A DNA stretch of 64,000 bases, taken from assembly GCA_013204585.1 (NCBI GenBank), contig JABMNL010000053.1:1-64000 (forward strand), given 5' to 3'. Numbering within the stretch: the stretch's first letter is position 1; the number at the start of each line of letters is the position of its first letter. Made by a program: the position numbers and the translations under genes. The notes beneath the pieces are model-generated. The model had not been told where the DNA came from. It was given only the letters and a program-made list of their open reading frames with translations, and ran no database searches. The stretch is from SAR202 cluster bacterium. GTDB taxonomy: Bacteria; Chloroflexota; Dehalococcoidia; Lucifugimonadales; UBA3495. Shown here in pieces: positions 16,493 through 25,231 of the stretch.

Positions 16493-17367
16493 CCACTTCA
16501 GCTGACCAGTTCTGGTATCAGACCGAAGAGGCGTTGGCCGAGTTTCCGGTGAATGTGCGACTGTACCGGGACGACTTTTATTCCCAGCCGACGTGGGACG
16601 TTTACCAGATGCGTTACACCTCGGCTGATGGCGCAACGCTGTTCGCCTGGCTGTCGGTTCCTGAGGGCCGTGGCCCATTTCCGGCAATAATCAGGATGCC
16701 GGATTACGGTAGCGTCCACGACATTGTTTACACGCCACTCCGAGAGCGCGCGGTGGTGATGAATCCCACCTTTCGGGGCCAACGCCAAAGCGACCGTGTC
16801 TATCAGGCCGAGTTTCCCGGACTGCTTACTGATGGCATAGCAAACCCTGATACCTATGTGATGCGCCGGGTCTTTGCCGATGCTATTCGGGCCATCGACG
16901 CCCTTTCAATACAGGCCCAGGCCCAACTTCGGGAGATTGCGCTAATTGGCAGCGGCCTTGGCGGGGCTTTGGCTTTAGCTGGGGCTGCCCGTCGTCGGTC
17001 GATTCATGCAGTTGCGGCCAACACGCCGATGGCCTTGGGTAACCCGCTGTCACTGGAGTCGGGGCTTGGTTACCCGTTGGCCGAGTTGGACGACTACATC
17101 CGCCTGTATCCCGAGCAACGAGATGCTGTTGCGCAAAACACGGCCGACCTAGACCCACTAAAAATTGCCGACAAAATAACCGCTCCGGTGCTGTTGAGCA
17201 TTGGAATCAATGACAAGAGTGTCTGCCCGTTGATTTTTGGAGAGCGACTCGCCGACCAGATCCCCAATTGTGATTTGCGGGTTTACCAGGGAGCGGCGGA
17301 AGGCGGCGGTCACGAGCATGCCCAGATCCAGCTTTCTTGGCTGGCGGACAAGCTGGGTATTGGCTGA
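16489..17367 (+). CDS. Acetyl-xylan-esterase-like alpha/beta hydrolase (2 of 2)
   Basis: This is a 292-residue paralogue of the upstream esterase. The first 52 residues of the tracked ORF (from 16333) are an out-of-frame shadow of the previous gene. The likely start is the TTG at 16489, which overlaps the TGA stop of gene 1 (TTGA), giving MTTSADQFWYQT. The nucleophile elbow is GSGLGGA, the acid is probably in GINDKSVCP and the histidine in EGGGHEHAQ. The sequence is divergent from gene 1, so the two may form a heteromer or differ in substrate. Confidence 0.75.
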   Translation: MTTSADQFWYQTEEALAEFPVNVRLYRDDFYSQPTWDVYQMRYTSADGATLFAWLSVPEGRGPFPAIIRMPDYGSVHDIVYTPLRERAVVMNPTFRGQRQSDRVYQAEFPGLLTDGIANPDTYVMRRVFADAIRAIDALSIQAQAQLREIALIGSGLGGALALAGAARRRSIHAVAANTPMALGNPLSLESGLGYPLAELDDYIRLYPEQRDAVAQNTADLDPLKIADKITAPVLLSIGINDKSVCPLIFGERLADQIPNCDLRVYQGAAEGGGHEHAQIQLSWLADKLGIG

Positions 17368-17506
17368 CAACTCGCCAGAACCTCGCTGGATGGGTCACCG
17401 GCGGCTGGGGTTGGAACACGACTGGCTGATATACTAGAACAAGGAATAGACGCCCCATATTTGGGCACAAACCCCCCAAGATTCACCACGGAGAAGATAC
17501 CTGACT

Positions 17507-18605
17507 ATGGAACAACTTCGACAACACCTCTCGACCCTCAATCAAAAGATTGCGTCGATGGTGGAGCGTCTTTGACCTAGCCGGTAAAGAAGACGCTATA
17601 AGCGTCATGGAGCGCGAGGCTGGCGAACCAGGTTATTGGGACGACCACCAAACCGCGCAGCAGAAAATGCAGCAACTGGGTCGGCTGAAAGACACCGTAA
17701 CCCTATGGCGGGATTTACAGTCCCGCTCCCAAAACCTAGCCGAACTCAACGAGATGGCCCTGGCCGAGAACGACTTGTCCCTGCAAGAATCGTTGGAATC
17801 CGAGTCCGATGAGTTGACCAAAGCGCTGACCAGGGAAGAGGTTAACCTCACCCTATCCGGCCCCTACGACGACGGGCCGGCCATCTTGTCTATCCACGCT
17901 GGCGCTGGCGGCACCGACGCCCAAGACTGGGCCGAGATGCTGATGCAGATGTATTGCAATTGGGCGGCGTTGGGCAAGCGTCCCCTGGAGGTTATGGACC
18001 TTTCCTACGGGGACGAAGCAGGACTCCGTAGTGCTACTCTGGAAGTTGGCGGACCCCACTCTTTTGGCTACCTGTCTGCCGAGCAGGGCGTCCACCGTCT
18101 GGTGCGGCTCTCTCCCTACGACCCCAACAATCTGCGCCAGACTTCGTTTGCCCAGGTGGAGATTTTGCCCATTGCCGAAGATGACCTCGAAATTGAGGTC
18201 CGGCCGGAAGACATTAAATTGGACACTTTCCACTCCAGTGGCCCCGGCGGTCAGAACGTTCAGAAAGTGGCCTCGGCGGTGCGGCTGACCCACATCCCCA
18301 CCGGCATCGTAGTTACCTGCCAGAATGAGCGTTCACAGCATCAGAACCGGGAATTTGCCATCCGAATTCTAAAGGCCAAGCTGTTGGCCCGGCAGTCAGA
18401 GGAACGAGCCAAAGAGGTTGCCGTTATGCGGGGCGATCGGGTGGCTCCCGAATGGGGTAATCAGATACGGAGTTATGTGCTGCACCCCTATAAGTCGGTG
18501 AAAGACCACCGGACCAACCTGCAAAGCACCAACCCTGAAGCAGTGTTGAACGGCGCAATCGACCCGTTTATCGAGGCGTATTTGATGTCCAGGGTTGGTC
18601 AGTAG
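17507..18605 (+). CDS. prfB: Peptide chain release factor 2, expressed by programmed +1 frameshift
   Basis: RF2 recognises UGA/UAA stop codons and triggers release of the nascent chain. The first 22 codons (MEQLRQHLSTLNQKIASMVERL) run from the ATG at 17507 to an in-frame TGA at 17573-17575. A +1 shift at CTT-TGA-C continues into DLAGKEDAISVME and the long frame, giving 365 residues, the usual RF2 length. The peptidyl-hydrolysis motif GPGGQNVQK is intact. The stop-recognition tripeptide reads SPY where SPF is usual in RF2. Low RF2 should favour shifting and so autoregulate the gene. The ORF track shows only the downstream frame from 17550. A strong terminator follows. Confidence 0.95.
17560..17576 (+). 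promoter_or_regulatory. prfB programmed +1 ribosomal frameshift site
   Basis: An SD-like GGTGGAG (17560-17566) is followed three bases later by CTT TGA C (17570-17576). This copies the architecture of the E. coli RF2 site, in which an internal SD sequence is three bases before the slippery CUU and UGA. Peptidyl-tRNA(Leu) shifts from CUU to UUU so that GAC is read next. Confidence 0.92.
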
Positions 18606-18620
18606 ACCGGTTAACAGGCA

Positions 18621-18659
18621 AAAAAGAAAAGCCCGCCGAAAGGCGGGCTTTTCTTTTTT
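18621..18659 (+). terminator. Rho-independent terminator of prfB
   Basis: The stem AAAAGCCCGCC / GGCGGGCTTTT with a GAAA loop is followed by a T-rich run. It lies right after the prfB stop. A-rich flanking on the left means it could also end transcription of ribBA from the other side. Confidence 0.9.
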
Positions 18660-18694
18660 GTTGCTGGGAATGACCTAAGTAGGGCTGCTAGGGT

Positions 18695-19900
18695 TTAGCA
18701 GTTGCCCAGTATGTGGCCCATCTTGGCTTTCTTGGTCTTCATGTACCTGCGGTTCTCGTCGTTTGCTTCAACTTCAACGGGTATCCGGTCCACAATCTCC
18801 AAGTCGAATCCTGATAGTCCGACGACTTTCTTGGGGTTGTTGGTCAGCAAGTTTAGCTTGCGGACACCCAAGTCTCGGAGAATCTGCGCCCCGACGCCGT
18901 AGTGTCGAAGGTCCGGCTCGAAACCGAGAGTCTCGTTGGCTTCTACGGTGTCCAGACCCTGATCCTGGAGTGAGTAGGCCTTAATCTTGTTGTGCAGACC
19001 AATCCCACGCCCTTCTTGGCGCATGTAAAGGAAGATGCCGTTGCCAGCTTCCGAGATTTGTTGGAGGGCTAAATCTATCTGCTCGCCGCAGTCGCAACGC
19101 AGACTGCCAAATACGTCGCCGGTGAGACATTCGCTGTGGATGCGCACCAATACAGGTTCGTCCTCAGTCCATTCCCCAATTGTTAAGGCAATGTGCTCGC
19201 CGGTATCCACATGGCTCTTATAGGCAACGGCCGTGAACTTGCCATATCGGGTTGGGAGGCGGGCCTCGGCCACTCGCTCAATCAGTCGCTCGGTACGTCG
19301 GCGGTGGGCGATAATCTGAGCGATGCTGAGAATCTTGAGGCCGTGGACTTCAGCGAACTCTTCCAAGACGGGCAGACGTGACATGCTGCCGTCTTCGTCC
19401 ATAATTTCGCAGACAATGCCAGCGGGGTACATGCCAGCTATCTCGCAGAGGTCAACCGCAGCTTCGGTATGACCGGCCCGGGCCAAAACGCCGCCGGGAT
19501 GGTACCGCAGCGGGAAAATGTGACCGGGACGGGTGAATTCCGTTGGCTTTGCTACCGGATCCAACATGGCTTTGATGGTGTTGGAGCGGTCTGTAGCGGA
19601 GATGCCGGTGGTGGTGCCAACATTGTAGTCAATGGACACAGTGAAGGCAGTTTGATTCTTTTCTGTGCCGTTCTCGCTGACCATCAGTGGCATCTGAAGT
19701 TCGTCCAAACGCTCGCCAATAATCGGCAGGCAAAGGAGACCGCGAGCGTGAGTTACGACGAAGTTGACGGCTTCTGGAGTCACCATCTCGGCGGCCATGA
19801 CCAAGTCGCCTTCGTTTTCTCTGTTCTCATCGTCAACCACGATGAGGAACCGGCCCGCTTTTAGCTCTTCGAGCCCTTCTTCAAGGCTGCACAGAGGCAT
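18695..19900 (-). CDS. ribBA: Bifunctional DHBP synthase / GTP cyclohydrolase II
   Basis: This bifunctional enzyme makes both precursors of riboflavin: dihydroxybutanone phosphate from ribulose 5-phosphate and a diaminopyrimidine from GTP. The N-terminal RibB domain (about 1-200) has DDENRENEGDLVMAAE and the RAGHTEAAVDL site. The C-terminal RibA domain (about 205-401) has HSECLTGDVFGSLRCDCGEQ with the zinc cysteines, and RQEGRGIGL. The 401 residues are full length. The start is ATG with AAGGA upstream. It is the last gene of the ribD-ribE-ribBA run. The expected ribH is absent. Confidence 0.96.
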   Translation of the reverse strand: MPLCSLEEGLEELKAGRFLIVVDDENRENEGDLVMAAEMVTPEAVNFVVTHARGLLCLPIIGERLDELQMPLMVSENGTEKNQTAFTVSIDYNVGTTTGISATDRSNTIKAMLDPVAKPTEFTRPGHIFPLRYHPGGVLARAGHTEAAVDLCEIAGMYPAGIVCEIMDEDGSMSRLPVLEEFAEVHGLKILSIAQIIAHRRRTERLIERVAEARLPTRYGKFTAVAYKSHVDTGEHIALTIGEWTEDEPVLVRIHSECLTGDVFGSLRCDCGEQIDLALQQISEAGNGIFLYMRQEGRGIGLHNKIKAYSLQDQGLDTVEANETLGFEPDLRHYGVGAQILRDLGVRKLNLLTNNPKKVVGLSGFDLEIVDRIPVEVEANDENRRYMKTKKAKMGHILGNC

Positions 19901-19938
19901 GATTTTGTCCTTTCGGAGCGTAGCACTTCGGCCCGGAG

Positions 19939-20514
19939 TTACCGGTCCAGAAGACTCTCTACATACTTGGCTAGGATGTCCGCTTCTAAGTTCACCCGGT
20001 CCCCGACCGATAATGCAGCCAAATTAGTATTGCCCAAAGTAAATGGTATCACAGCTAATGTGAACGATGAAGCTCCTCTTTTTACCACGGTCAAACTGAT
20101 ACCGTCAACCGTAATGAATCCCTTCTCGACAATGTAGCGATTCAGTCGTTTTGGGGCCCTGACACGAAATATTACGGAGTCGCCATCTTGCTTGATTGAC
20201 ATTATACGGCCAGTTCCGTCCACGTGCCCTTGTACGATGTGGCCTCCCATCCGGTCGGTGACCAAAAGAGCCCGTTCTAGGTTCACCGGGCGTCCCTCGG
20301 ACAGGTCACCTAGGGAGGTCCGCCGCATGGTTTCCGGTGAGAGGTCTACGGAAAATTCGTTGCTGGTGAAGCTGACAGCGGTAAGGCAGGCCCCGTTCAC
20401 GGCAATGCTGTCGCCCAGCTTCAGGCCCTCAATGACCTTCGAAGCCCGGACGGTCATGGCATTGTTACTAATCTTGGCAACGACGCCGACTTCTTCAACG
20501 ATTCCCGTAAACAC
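19939..20514 (-). CDS. ribE: Riboflavin synthase alpha subunit
   Basis: Riboflavin synthase dismutates two lumazine molecules to riboflavin. The 191 residues show the two repeated barrel domains: MFTGIVEEVG with LGDSIAVNGACLTAV in the first, and GHIVQGHVDGTGRI with KGFITVDGISLTVV in the second. The start is GTG with AAGGA six bases upstream. It sits 38 bp from ribBA and 51 bp from ribD, consistent with one operon. Confidence 0.95.
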   Translation of the reverse strand: MFTGIVEEVGVVAKISNNAMTVRASKVIEGLKLGDSIAVNGACLTAVSFTSNEFSVDLSPETMRRTSLGDLSEGRPVNLERALLVTDRMGGHIVQGHVDGTGRIMSIKQDGDSVIFRVRAPKRLNRYIVEKGFITVDGISLTVVKRGASSFTLAVIPFTLGNTNLAALSVGDRVNLEADILAKYVESLLDR

Positions 20515-20565
20515 TTTATTCCTTTTTATTACGGGGCCCTAGGCCAAGTCTGGTTCTAATTGGCT

Positions 20566-21687
20566 CTAGCCCTGCAAATCTTGGTAATTATTCCCGCTAT
20601 CACGCTGTGGGTAACCAATTATGAGCCAATCCTGGCCTATTTGCTCCATTCGTGTGTGGGCCAGCCGCCAGGCGTTGGCCATGAGGGTTACTCCCTGGCC
20701 TTCAACCGGGGACAGGGACGTTTCGCCGCCCACAATTATGGGGGCGATGAAGGCGTAGACCTTGTCCACTAGCCCGCCGTCGAAGAATGCCCCGTGCACC
20801 GAGCCGCCACCCTCCACCAACAGGTTGACCACCCCTCTGGAACCCAGGTGAGCCAGCAATGCTGGCAAGTCTACTCGCCTGTCCTCTCCAGTGGGGAGCA
20901 CGACCACCTCTGCTCCCGCTTGCTCCAAGGCCTCGATTCGTCTGTCCGGGGCAGACTCGGTGGTGGCGATGAGCGTGGATCCCGGTTGCCGGAACATGAC
21001 GGCCCCGGTTGGGGTTTGGCAGGTGCTATCCAATACAACCCGAATCGGCTGGCGTTCCACGGGATTGCCGTCGTCGTCCCGGGAGGTCAAGTATGGGTCG
21101 TCCATCAACGCGGTGGTGACGCCGACCAATATGGCGTCGCAGGTCCGGCGCATTTGTTGGACAAATCCCCTGGCCTCGGGTCCGGTTACCCACTTGGAAT
21201 CGCCGGTGTGGGTGGCAATCTTCCCGTCCAGGGTCATGGCGAATTTGGTGGTGACGAACGGAGTGCCAGTGGCGATGTGCTTGGCGAATGCCTCGTACAA
21301 CTCACGCGCACCATCGGCCTCTTCCTCGACAACCTTGATGCCAGCGGCGGCCAGTTCGTCGCGTCCGTTTCCTGACACGGCGGGATTAGGGTCGATGACC
21401 GCGAAATGAACCTCCGCGATGCCCGCTTGAATGATTGCTTTGGTGCAGGGTGGGGTGCGTCCCCAGGTGCAGCAAGGCTCCAAGGTCGTGTAGAGGGTGG
21501 AGCCTTTGGCCAAGTCCGAGGCCTGTTTCAGGGCGACTATCTCGGCATGGTCGTGACCGGCGGGCTGTGTTGCGCCAACACCAATCTCAACCCCGTCTTT
21601 GACCAACACCGCGCCCACTGCGGGATTGGGGCTGGTAGCCCCCATAACCTCATGGGCCAATTCGACGGCCCGTTGCATATGGCTCAT
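20566..21687 (-). CDS. ribD: Bifunctional diaminohydroxyphosphoribosylaminopyrimidine deaminase / uracil reductase
   Basis: RibD carries out the second and third steps from GTP to riboflavin. The N-terminal deaminase domain (about 1-145) has the zinc motif HDHAEIVAL and PCCTWGRTPPC. The C-terminal NADPH reductase domain has PFVTTKFAMTLDGKIAT, SKWVTGPEAR and NLLVEGGGSVHGAF. The 373 residues are normal. It begins eight bases after the dcd stop, so dcd may head the operon. I see no FMN riboswitch upstream. Confidence 0.95.
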   Translation of the reverse strand: MSHMQRAVELAHEVMGATSPNPAVGAVLVKDGVEIGVGATQPAGHDHAEIVALKQASDLAKGSTLYTTLEPCCTWGRTPPCTKAIIQAGIAEVHFAVIDPNPAVSGNGRDELAAAGIKVVEEEADGARELYEAFAKHIATGTPFVTTKFAMTLDGKIATHTGDSKWVTGPEARGFVQQMRRTCDAILVGVTTALMDDPYLTSRDDDGNPVERQPIRVVLDSTCQTPTGAVMFRQPGSTLIATTESAPDRRIEALEQAGAEVVVLPTGEDRRVDLPALLAHLGSRGVVNLLVEGGGSVHGAFFDGGLVDKVYAFIAPIIVGGETSLSPVEGQGVTLMANAWRLAHTRMEQIGQDWLIIGYPQRDSGNNYQDLQG

Positions 21688-21695
21688 GGCCTGGC

Positions 21696-22283
21696 TTAAG
21701 ATGCCGTGTCGGATTTAGTTCGGTCGAAATCCTGATGGAACCGGCTGGCGGTTGGGTCGGTCTGGCCCTGGTACTTGCTGCCCAGAGATTCGGAGCCATA
21801 AAGACGATCGGCTGGGGTGCTGAGGCGCAGGTATGAAATTTGGCCAATCTTCATGCCGTAGTAAAGGGTGATGGGCAGCCGGGCCAGGTTGCTCAATTCT
21901 AGGGTTAGATTCCCCCTCCAACCTGGGTCTACGAACCCGGCGGTGGAGTGAATCACCAGGCCGATGCGGCCCAGGCTGCTCTTGCCCTCTAGGCGGGCCA
22001 CCAAGTCATCGGGTAGCTCGATGTTCTCCAAGGTACTGCCGAGCACAAACTCGCCGGGATGGAGTATGAACGGGCTGTCGTCTTGAATCTCGACCATATG
22101 GGTCAGGTCGTCCAGGCTCTGTTTGACGTCGATATAGGGTCGGCGGGAGTTGGCGAAAACTAGGAGCTTACGGTCCAGGTGGAGGTCCACGCTGGCCGGT
22201 TGGATGTCATTTGGATCGAGAGGCGAGATTACGATACGCCCCTTGGCCAGCTCCTCTTTGATTGACCGGTCGCTTAAGACCAT
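21696..22283 (-). CDS. dcd: dCTP deaminase
   Basis: The enzyme deaminates dCTP to dUTP (or to dUMP in bifunctional members), feeding dTTP synthesis. Conserved segments are [50 protein letters not shown] with the catalytic glutamate in LTLELSN, and [14 protein letters not shown]. The ORF track adds 43 unlikely residues. The ATG at 22283 ([12 protein letters not shown]) has GGGAGA just upstream and gives the normal 195 residues. It is first in a dcd-ribD-ribE-ribBA run. Confidence 0.93.
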   Translation of the reverse strand: MVLSDRSIKEELAKGRIVISPLDPNDIQPASVDLHLDRKLLVFANSRRPYIDVKQSLDDLTHMVEIQDDSPFILHPGEFVLGSTLENIELPDDLVARLEGKSSLGRIGLVIHSTAGFVDPGWRGNLTLELSNLARLPITLYYGMKIGQISYLRLSTPADRLYGSESLGSKYQGQTDPTASRFHQDFDRTKSDTAS

Positions 22284-22313
22284 GTTTCTCCCGCTGTGAA
22301 TTCTAATGGGTAA

Positions 22314-22319
22314 ATTATA
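22314..22319 (-). promoter_or_regulatory. Candidate -10 element for dcd/rib genes
   Basis: On the minus strand TATAAT occurs 31 bases before the dcd ATG, in an AT-rich stretch. The -35 partner at 17-bp spacing (gaattt) is weak, so this is a candidate only. Confidence 0.35.
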
Positions 22320-22390
22320 ATGGGTTATGGGTAGCGAAATTCTAGCAACCCTGGTATTGCCCCGCAAGTCGAATTGGCTGGAGTCGGCAG

Positions 22391-22422
22391 CAAAAAGGGC
22401 GGGGTTAATCAAAACCCCGCCC
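22391..22422 (-). terminator. Rho-independent terminator of the SIMPL lipoprotein gene
   Basis: On the minus strand GGGCGGGGTT / AACCCCGCCC form a 10-bp stem with a six-base loop, followed by TTTTT. It lies about 50 bp after the SIMPL gene stop and insulates it from dcd. Confidence 0.88.
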
Positions 22423-22474
22423 TAACGCCGTGGAATTTACTTAGCTTCTAGTTGCTTATTCCCCGTTATAAAAA

Positions 22475-23452
22475 CTAAGGGGCGATGTCGAAGACTCCCT
22501 GCACGCTCACGTTCACATCCAATTCTCCGGCCTGAATACTGGTGGACTGGTCGGCGGCGAACCCAGAGTATGCTTGAGACTCAAGCCTGGCGTAGGAAAC
22601 CGGAGAATTGCCACCGGTCTCGGTTAGGAAGACCAATTTCCCTAGTTCAACCCCGGCCGACTTGGCCATGGCCTTGGCTTTGGCCAGCATGTCGGCGATG
22701 GCTTCTTCTCGCGCCTCATTTTGGAGGGGCTTGTTGTCTTCGATGGTGAAATTGACGCCGTTGACGCGGGTTAGGTCTCCCGCGGCCTCGGTCACTCCGT
22801 CGATGATGGTACCCATGTTGTCCAGGTCGCGGATCTTAACTGACAAAGTGTTGGTCACCTGGTAACCGATGAGAATCCTTTCGAATTCCACCCGGCACTC
22901 GTTTCCCTTGGATTCTTGTACAACAATCATTTCCACAATGTCGCCAGACGCCCCAGGAACTGGCATAGGCGTTTCAGAAGTTGAGCCTTGATTAGAGGAA
23001 GCGTCGGTGCATTTGGTCACTTCCTGGTTGGTGTACCGGGGGCTAATGTTGAAGTAACTGGTCTGTATGTCCCGGTCTTCAATGTCGTTGTTCTTCAGGA
23101 CTACGATTGCGCTGGCGATTGCGCTGGCCGCTTGCCCACGGGCCTCAGACGCCGAGTCGGCCAGTGCTTCAACGCCTAGGTTAATGATGCCCAGATCCGG
23201 CGCACCGCTGGCCTTACCAGTTCCGTTGACCCAGATGCCGGTGCTGGCGCTGGAACCAGACTGGAGTAGCTGGGCGACCGCTGCGGAGCCACCGTTAGAA
23301 GACAACAGATTGGATAGGTCGGCTGGCGAAACTCCGCCGGCGGTTCCAGTCCCATCGTTGTTGCCGGAACTACAGGCCACCGCCAAGAGCAGGGCCAGGG
23401 CTGTTCCCAAGACGATTAGCATCTTTTTACTTTGTATTACTGCATGGAACAT
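22475..23452 (-). CDS. SIMPL-domain (DUF541) lipoprotein
   Basis: This 325-residue lipoprotein has an N-terminal signal ending in the lipobox LAVAC (about 23-27) and a Gly/Ser-rich linker. A SIMPL/DUF541 domain begins at about residue 72 with WVNGTGKASGAPDLGIINLGVEALADSASEA. Typical segments are IEDRDIQTSYFNISPRY, YQVTNTLSVKIRDLDNMGTIID and the EAREEAIADMLAKAKAMAKSAG helix. SIMPL proteins are cell-surface or periplasmic, and a few are linked to oxidative stress or signalling. It lies downstream of the ECF sigma/anti-sigma pair and may belong to its regulon. A duplicated 17-bp motif lies just upstream. Confidence 0.9.
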   Translation of the reverse strand: MFHAVIQSKKMLIVLGTALALLLAVACSSGNNDGTGTAGGVSPADLSNLLSSNGGSAAVAQLLQSGSSASTGIWVNGTGKASGAPDLGIINLGVEALADSASEARGQAASAIASAIVVLKNNDIEDRDIQTSYFNISPRYTNQEVTKCTDASSNQGSTSETPMPVPGASGDIVEMIVVQESKGNECRVEFERILIGYQVTNTLSVKIRDLDNMGTIIDGVTEAAGDLTRVNGVNFTIEDNKPLQNEAREEAIADMLAKAKAMAKSAGVELGKLVFLTETGGNSPVSYARLESQAYSGFAADQSTSIQAGELDVNVSVQGVFDIAP

Positions 23453-23493
23453 CGGTGTTCATCTCTCCTAAGTTTCTCGCCGACGTGGTTTGA

Positions 23494-23527
23494 AAATTTC
23501 GTTCGGCGGCAAATTTCGTTCGGCGGC
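23494..23527. repeat. 17-bp perfect tandem repeat upstream of the SIMPL gene
   Basis: Two adjacent copies of aaatttcgttcggcggc occupy 23494-23510 and 23511-23527, about 40-75 bp upstream of the SIMPL start codon. The position suits a regulator-binding site, but a simple duplication cannot be excluded. Confidence 0.7.
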
Positions 23528-23619
23528 ATGGCTTACATCACTTAAGACGGAGGTGCGGTCGAAAAAGTTCCCGAGTTCCTCAAATTGGTGAATCGACGGG
23601 ACCGCCGGAGCACCGTGAC

Positions 23620-24597
23620 CTAAGCCGAGTCGCGGCGATTGGTGCGCCAGTGGAGTGCCAGCCCGACCGCGAAGGCCACAGTAAGCGCACCGGCACCTGC
23701 TTCTAACACCCGCCACCAGATTGAAGTGGGTCCGTTTGCGTTCTGGTCAAAAAACTCCGGCACAGGGGATTCTGCCGCAGCATCCGTGGGCAACGATTTT
23801 GCGGTTTCGTCCTGAGGTATGAAGACAGGCGGGCTCTCTCTGTAAGGTTCCGGTGCACTGGTCGTGCTCTGTGGCTCTTGAGATTGGCCGTCCTCCGGGG
23901 TATTGGAGGTTAGTCCTGGCTCAGCTCTTGCGGATTCGATGGGGGCGGTTGCCGAGTTCTGGGACTCTGAATCAGTCGAGGAAACCGCCGGAGCAGATGT
24001 TGGGGCAGCGAACCCCTCACCCTGTAAGACCGTGATGCCACCAGCTTGCTCGTCCGGTACTGCCGAATCGGCAGTGGCCGCAGCCGGAGCTTCGGCCGTC
24101 ATCGACGTCGGGGCCATTTCCGTATCGCCCAATCCGGAAGTGGCCTCGGCGGCTCCCCCAGATGTGCCGATGGTGGTGATTGTCTGGTCTGATTCGGGCG
24201 CGGGAGACATGGCGGTCACGGCAAAGTCCCGGCGGAGCGGGTCAGACGATAGTCCGCCGGTGGCGTCCATTGAAACCGTTACCGCCAGAGCAAGGGCGGC
24301 GACGGACGCTGCCCCGGCGTAAACCCAATTGGGTGCCCGTAATACTAAGAACGGTTGGGAACGCACCGGTTCCGGTGGCGGAGCGCTCATCACGAAGCTG
24401 CGGCGTGGTGTCTCCATGGGCAACTGCCGCATCATGGCCACCGTGGCTTGCAACTCTTCTAGCTCTTGGCGGCAGGCGTCACATTCCCCCAGCCGCTGTT
24501 CGACCCTTTCCAGGCCGGTTCCTTGCAGCCGTCCGTCCAGATACTCGCTGAGCGTGTCCTGGTTAATATGCTTATGTGCTGATTTAAATAGCCACAT
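23620..24597 (-). CDS. Anti-sigma factor with zinc-finger (zf-HC2) domain
   Basis: This protein is the likely membrane-bound inhibitor of the adjacent ECF sigma factor. The N-terminal anti-sigma zinc-binding domain has HINQDTLSEYLDGRL followed by the C-x-x-C of GECDACRQELEEL. A membrane span lies at about 95-115 (WVYAGAASVAALALAVTV). A long external region rich in Ala/Ser/Thr/Pro/Glu follows, then a second hydrophobic helix near the end (VLEAGAGALTVAFAVGLAL) and a basic tail. I use the ATG at 24597 (MWLFKSAHK), seven bases after the sigma stop, giving 325 residues; the tracked start lies inside the sigma gene. Confidence 0.85.
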   Translation of the reverse strand: MWLFKSAHKHINQDTLSEYLDGRLQGTGLERVEQRLGECDACRQELEELQATVAMMRQLPMETPRRSFVMSAPPPEPVRSQPFLVLRAPNWVYAGAASVAALALAVTVSMDATGGLSSDPLRRDFAVTAMSPAPESDQTITTIGTSGGAAEATSGLGDTEMAPTSMTAEAPAAATADSAVPDEQAGGITVLQGEGFAAPTSAPAVSSTDSESQNSATAPIESARAEPGLTSNTPEDGQSQEPQSTTSAPEPYRESPPVFIPQDETAKSLPTDAAAESPVPEFFDQNANGPTSIWWRVLEAGAGALTVAFAVGLALHWRTNRRDSA

Positions 24598-24604
24598 AGC
24601 TCTT

Positions 24605-25231
24605 CTACTCTTCTTGACGGAAGCGGGAGGGTAAAAGTTCCCCGGTCTGCCGGAGGTAGTCGCGGAGACCGCCCCGGCCACGGCTAACCCGAGACTTGAC
24701 GGTGCCTAGCGAACAATTCATGGACTCGGCCGCTTCTTCATAGCTAAGACCCTGCACGTCGACAAGCAAGATAGCCAACCGCTGGTCCGTTTGGAGGGTG
24801 TCCAGCCCGGCCTGGATGGTATCTCGGAGTTCCGATTGCTCGGCACGGTCTTCGGGCGATGGGTCTTTGGAGGGGATGTCCAAGGCGCTGGGGCCTTGCG
24901 GCTCTTCACCGTCGCCGGTGGGTAGCGGGTCCAACGAAATGGCAGGCCGGGCCTTGCGGGAACGAAGCATGTCCCGGCAGGTGTTGGAGACGATTCTTAG
25001 CATCCACGCGGTGAGGTTCTCGCCCCTAAATCGGTTATACGCGCGATAAGCCGAGACAAAGCTCTCTTGTACCGCGTCCTCCGCCAGAGCCCAGTCGCTC
25101 AGCATTCGGCGGGCCAAGTTATACGCCTGAATCTGGTGGGTCTCAATAACGCAGTTGAAACAGTTGACCTGTCCCGACTGGTCTTTGACCTGTAGGTTGG
25201 CGTGGGGTGACGTGTGGGTAATTAGGGCCAT
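24605..25231 (-). CDS. ECF-type RNA polymerase sigma-70 factor
   Basis: This is an extracytoplasmic-function sigma factor. Region 2 is visible in YNLARRMLSDWALAEDAVQESFVSAYRAYNRFRGENLTAWMLRI. A linker (LDPLPTGDGEEPQ...) follows, and region 4 has DQRLAILLVDVQGLSYEEAAESMNCSLGTVKSRVSRGRGGLRDYL with the helix-turn-helix. The likely start is the ATG at 25231 (MALITHTS), giving 208 residues; the tracked extension is rich in Arg/Ser and doubtful. The anti-sigma gene follows after seven bases, so the pair is co-transcribed and probably autoregulated. Confidence 0.88.
   Translation of the reverse strand: MALITHTSPHANLQVKDQSGQVNCFNCVIETHQIQAYNLARRMLSDWALAEDAVQESFVSAYRAYNRFRGENLTAWMLRIVSNTCRDMLRSRKARPAISLDPLPTGDGEEPQGPSALDIPSKDPSPEDRAEQSELRDTIQAGLDTLQTDQRLAILLVDVQGLSYEEAAESMNCSLGTVKSRVSRGRGGLRDYLRQTGELLPSRFRQEE

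Noticed and set aside
22284-22474. FMN riboswitch upstream of dcd/rib genes
   Set aside because: The conserved RFN core is not present and the leader is only about 30-40 nt long.
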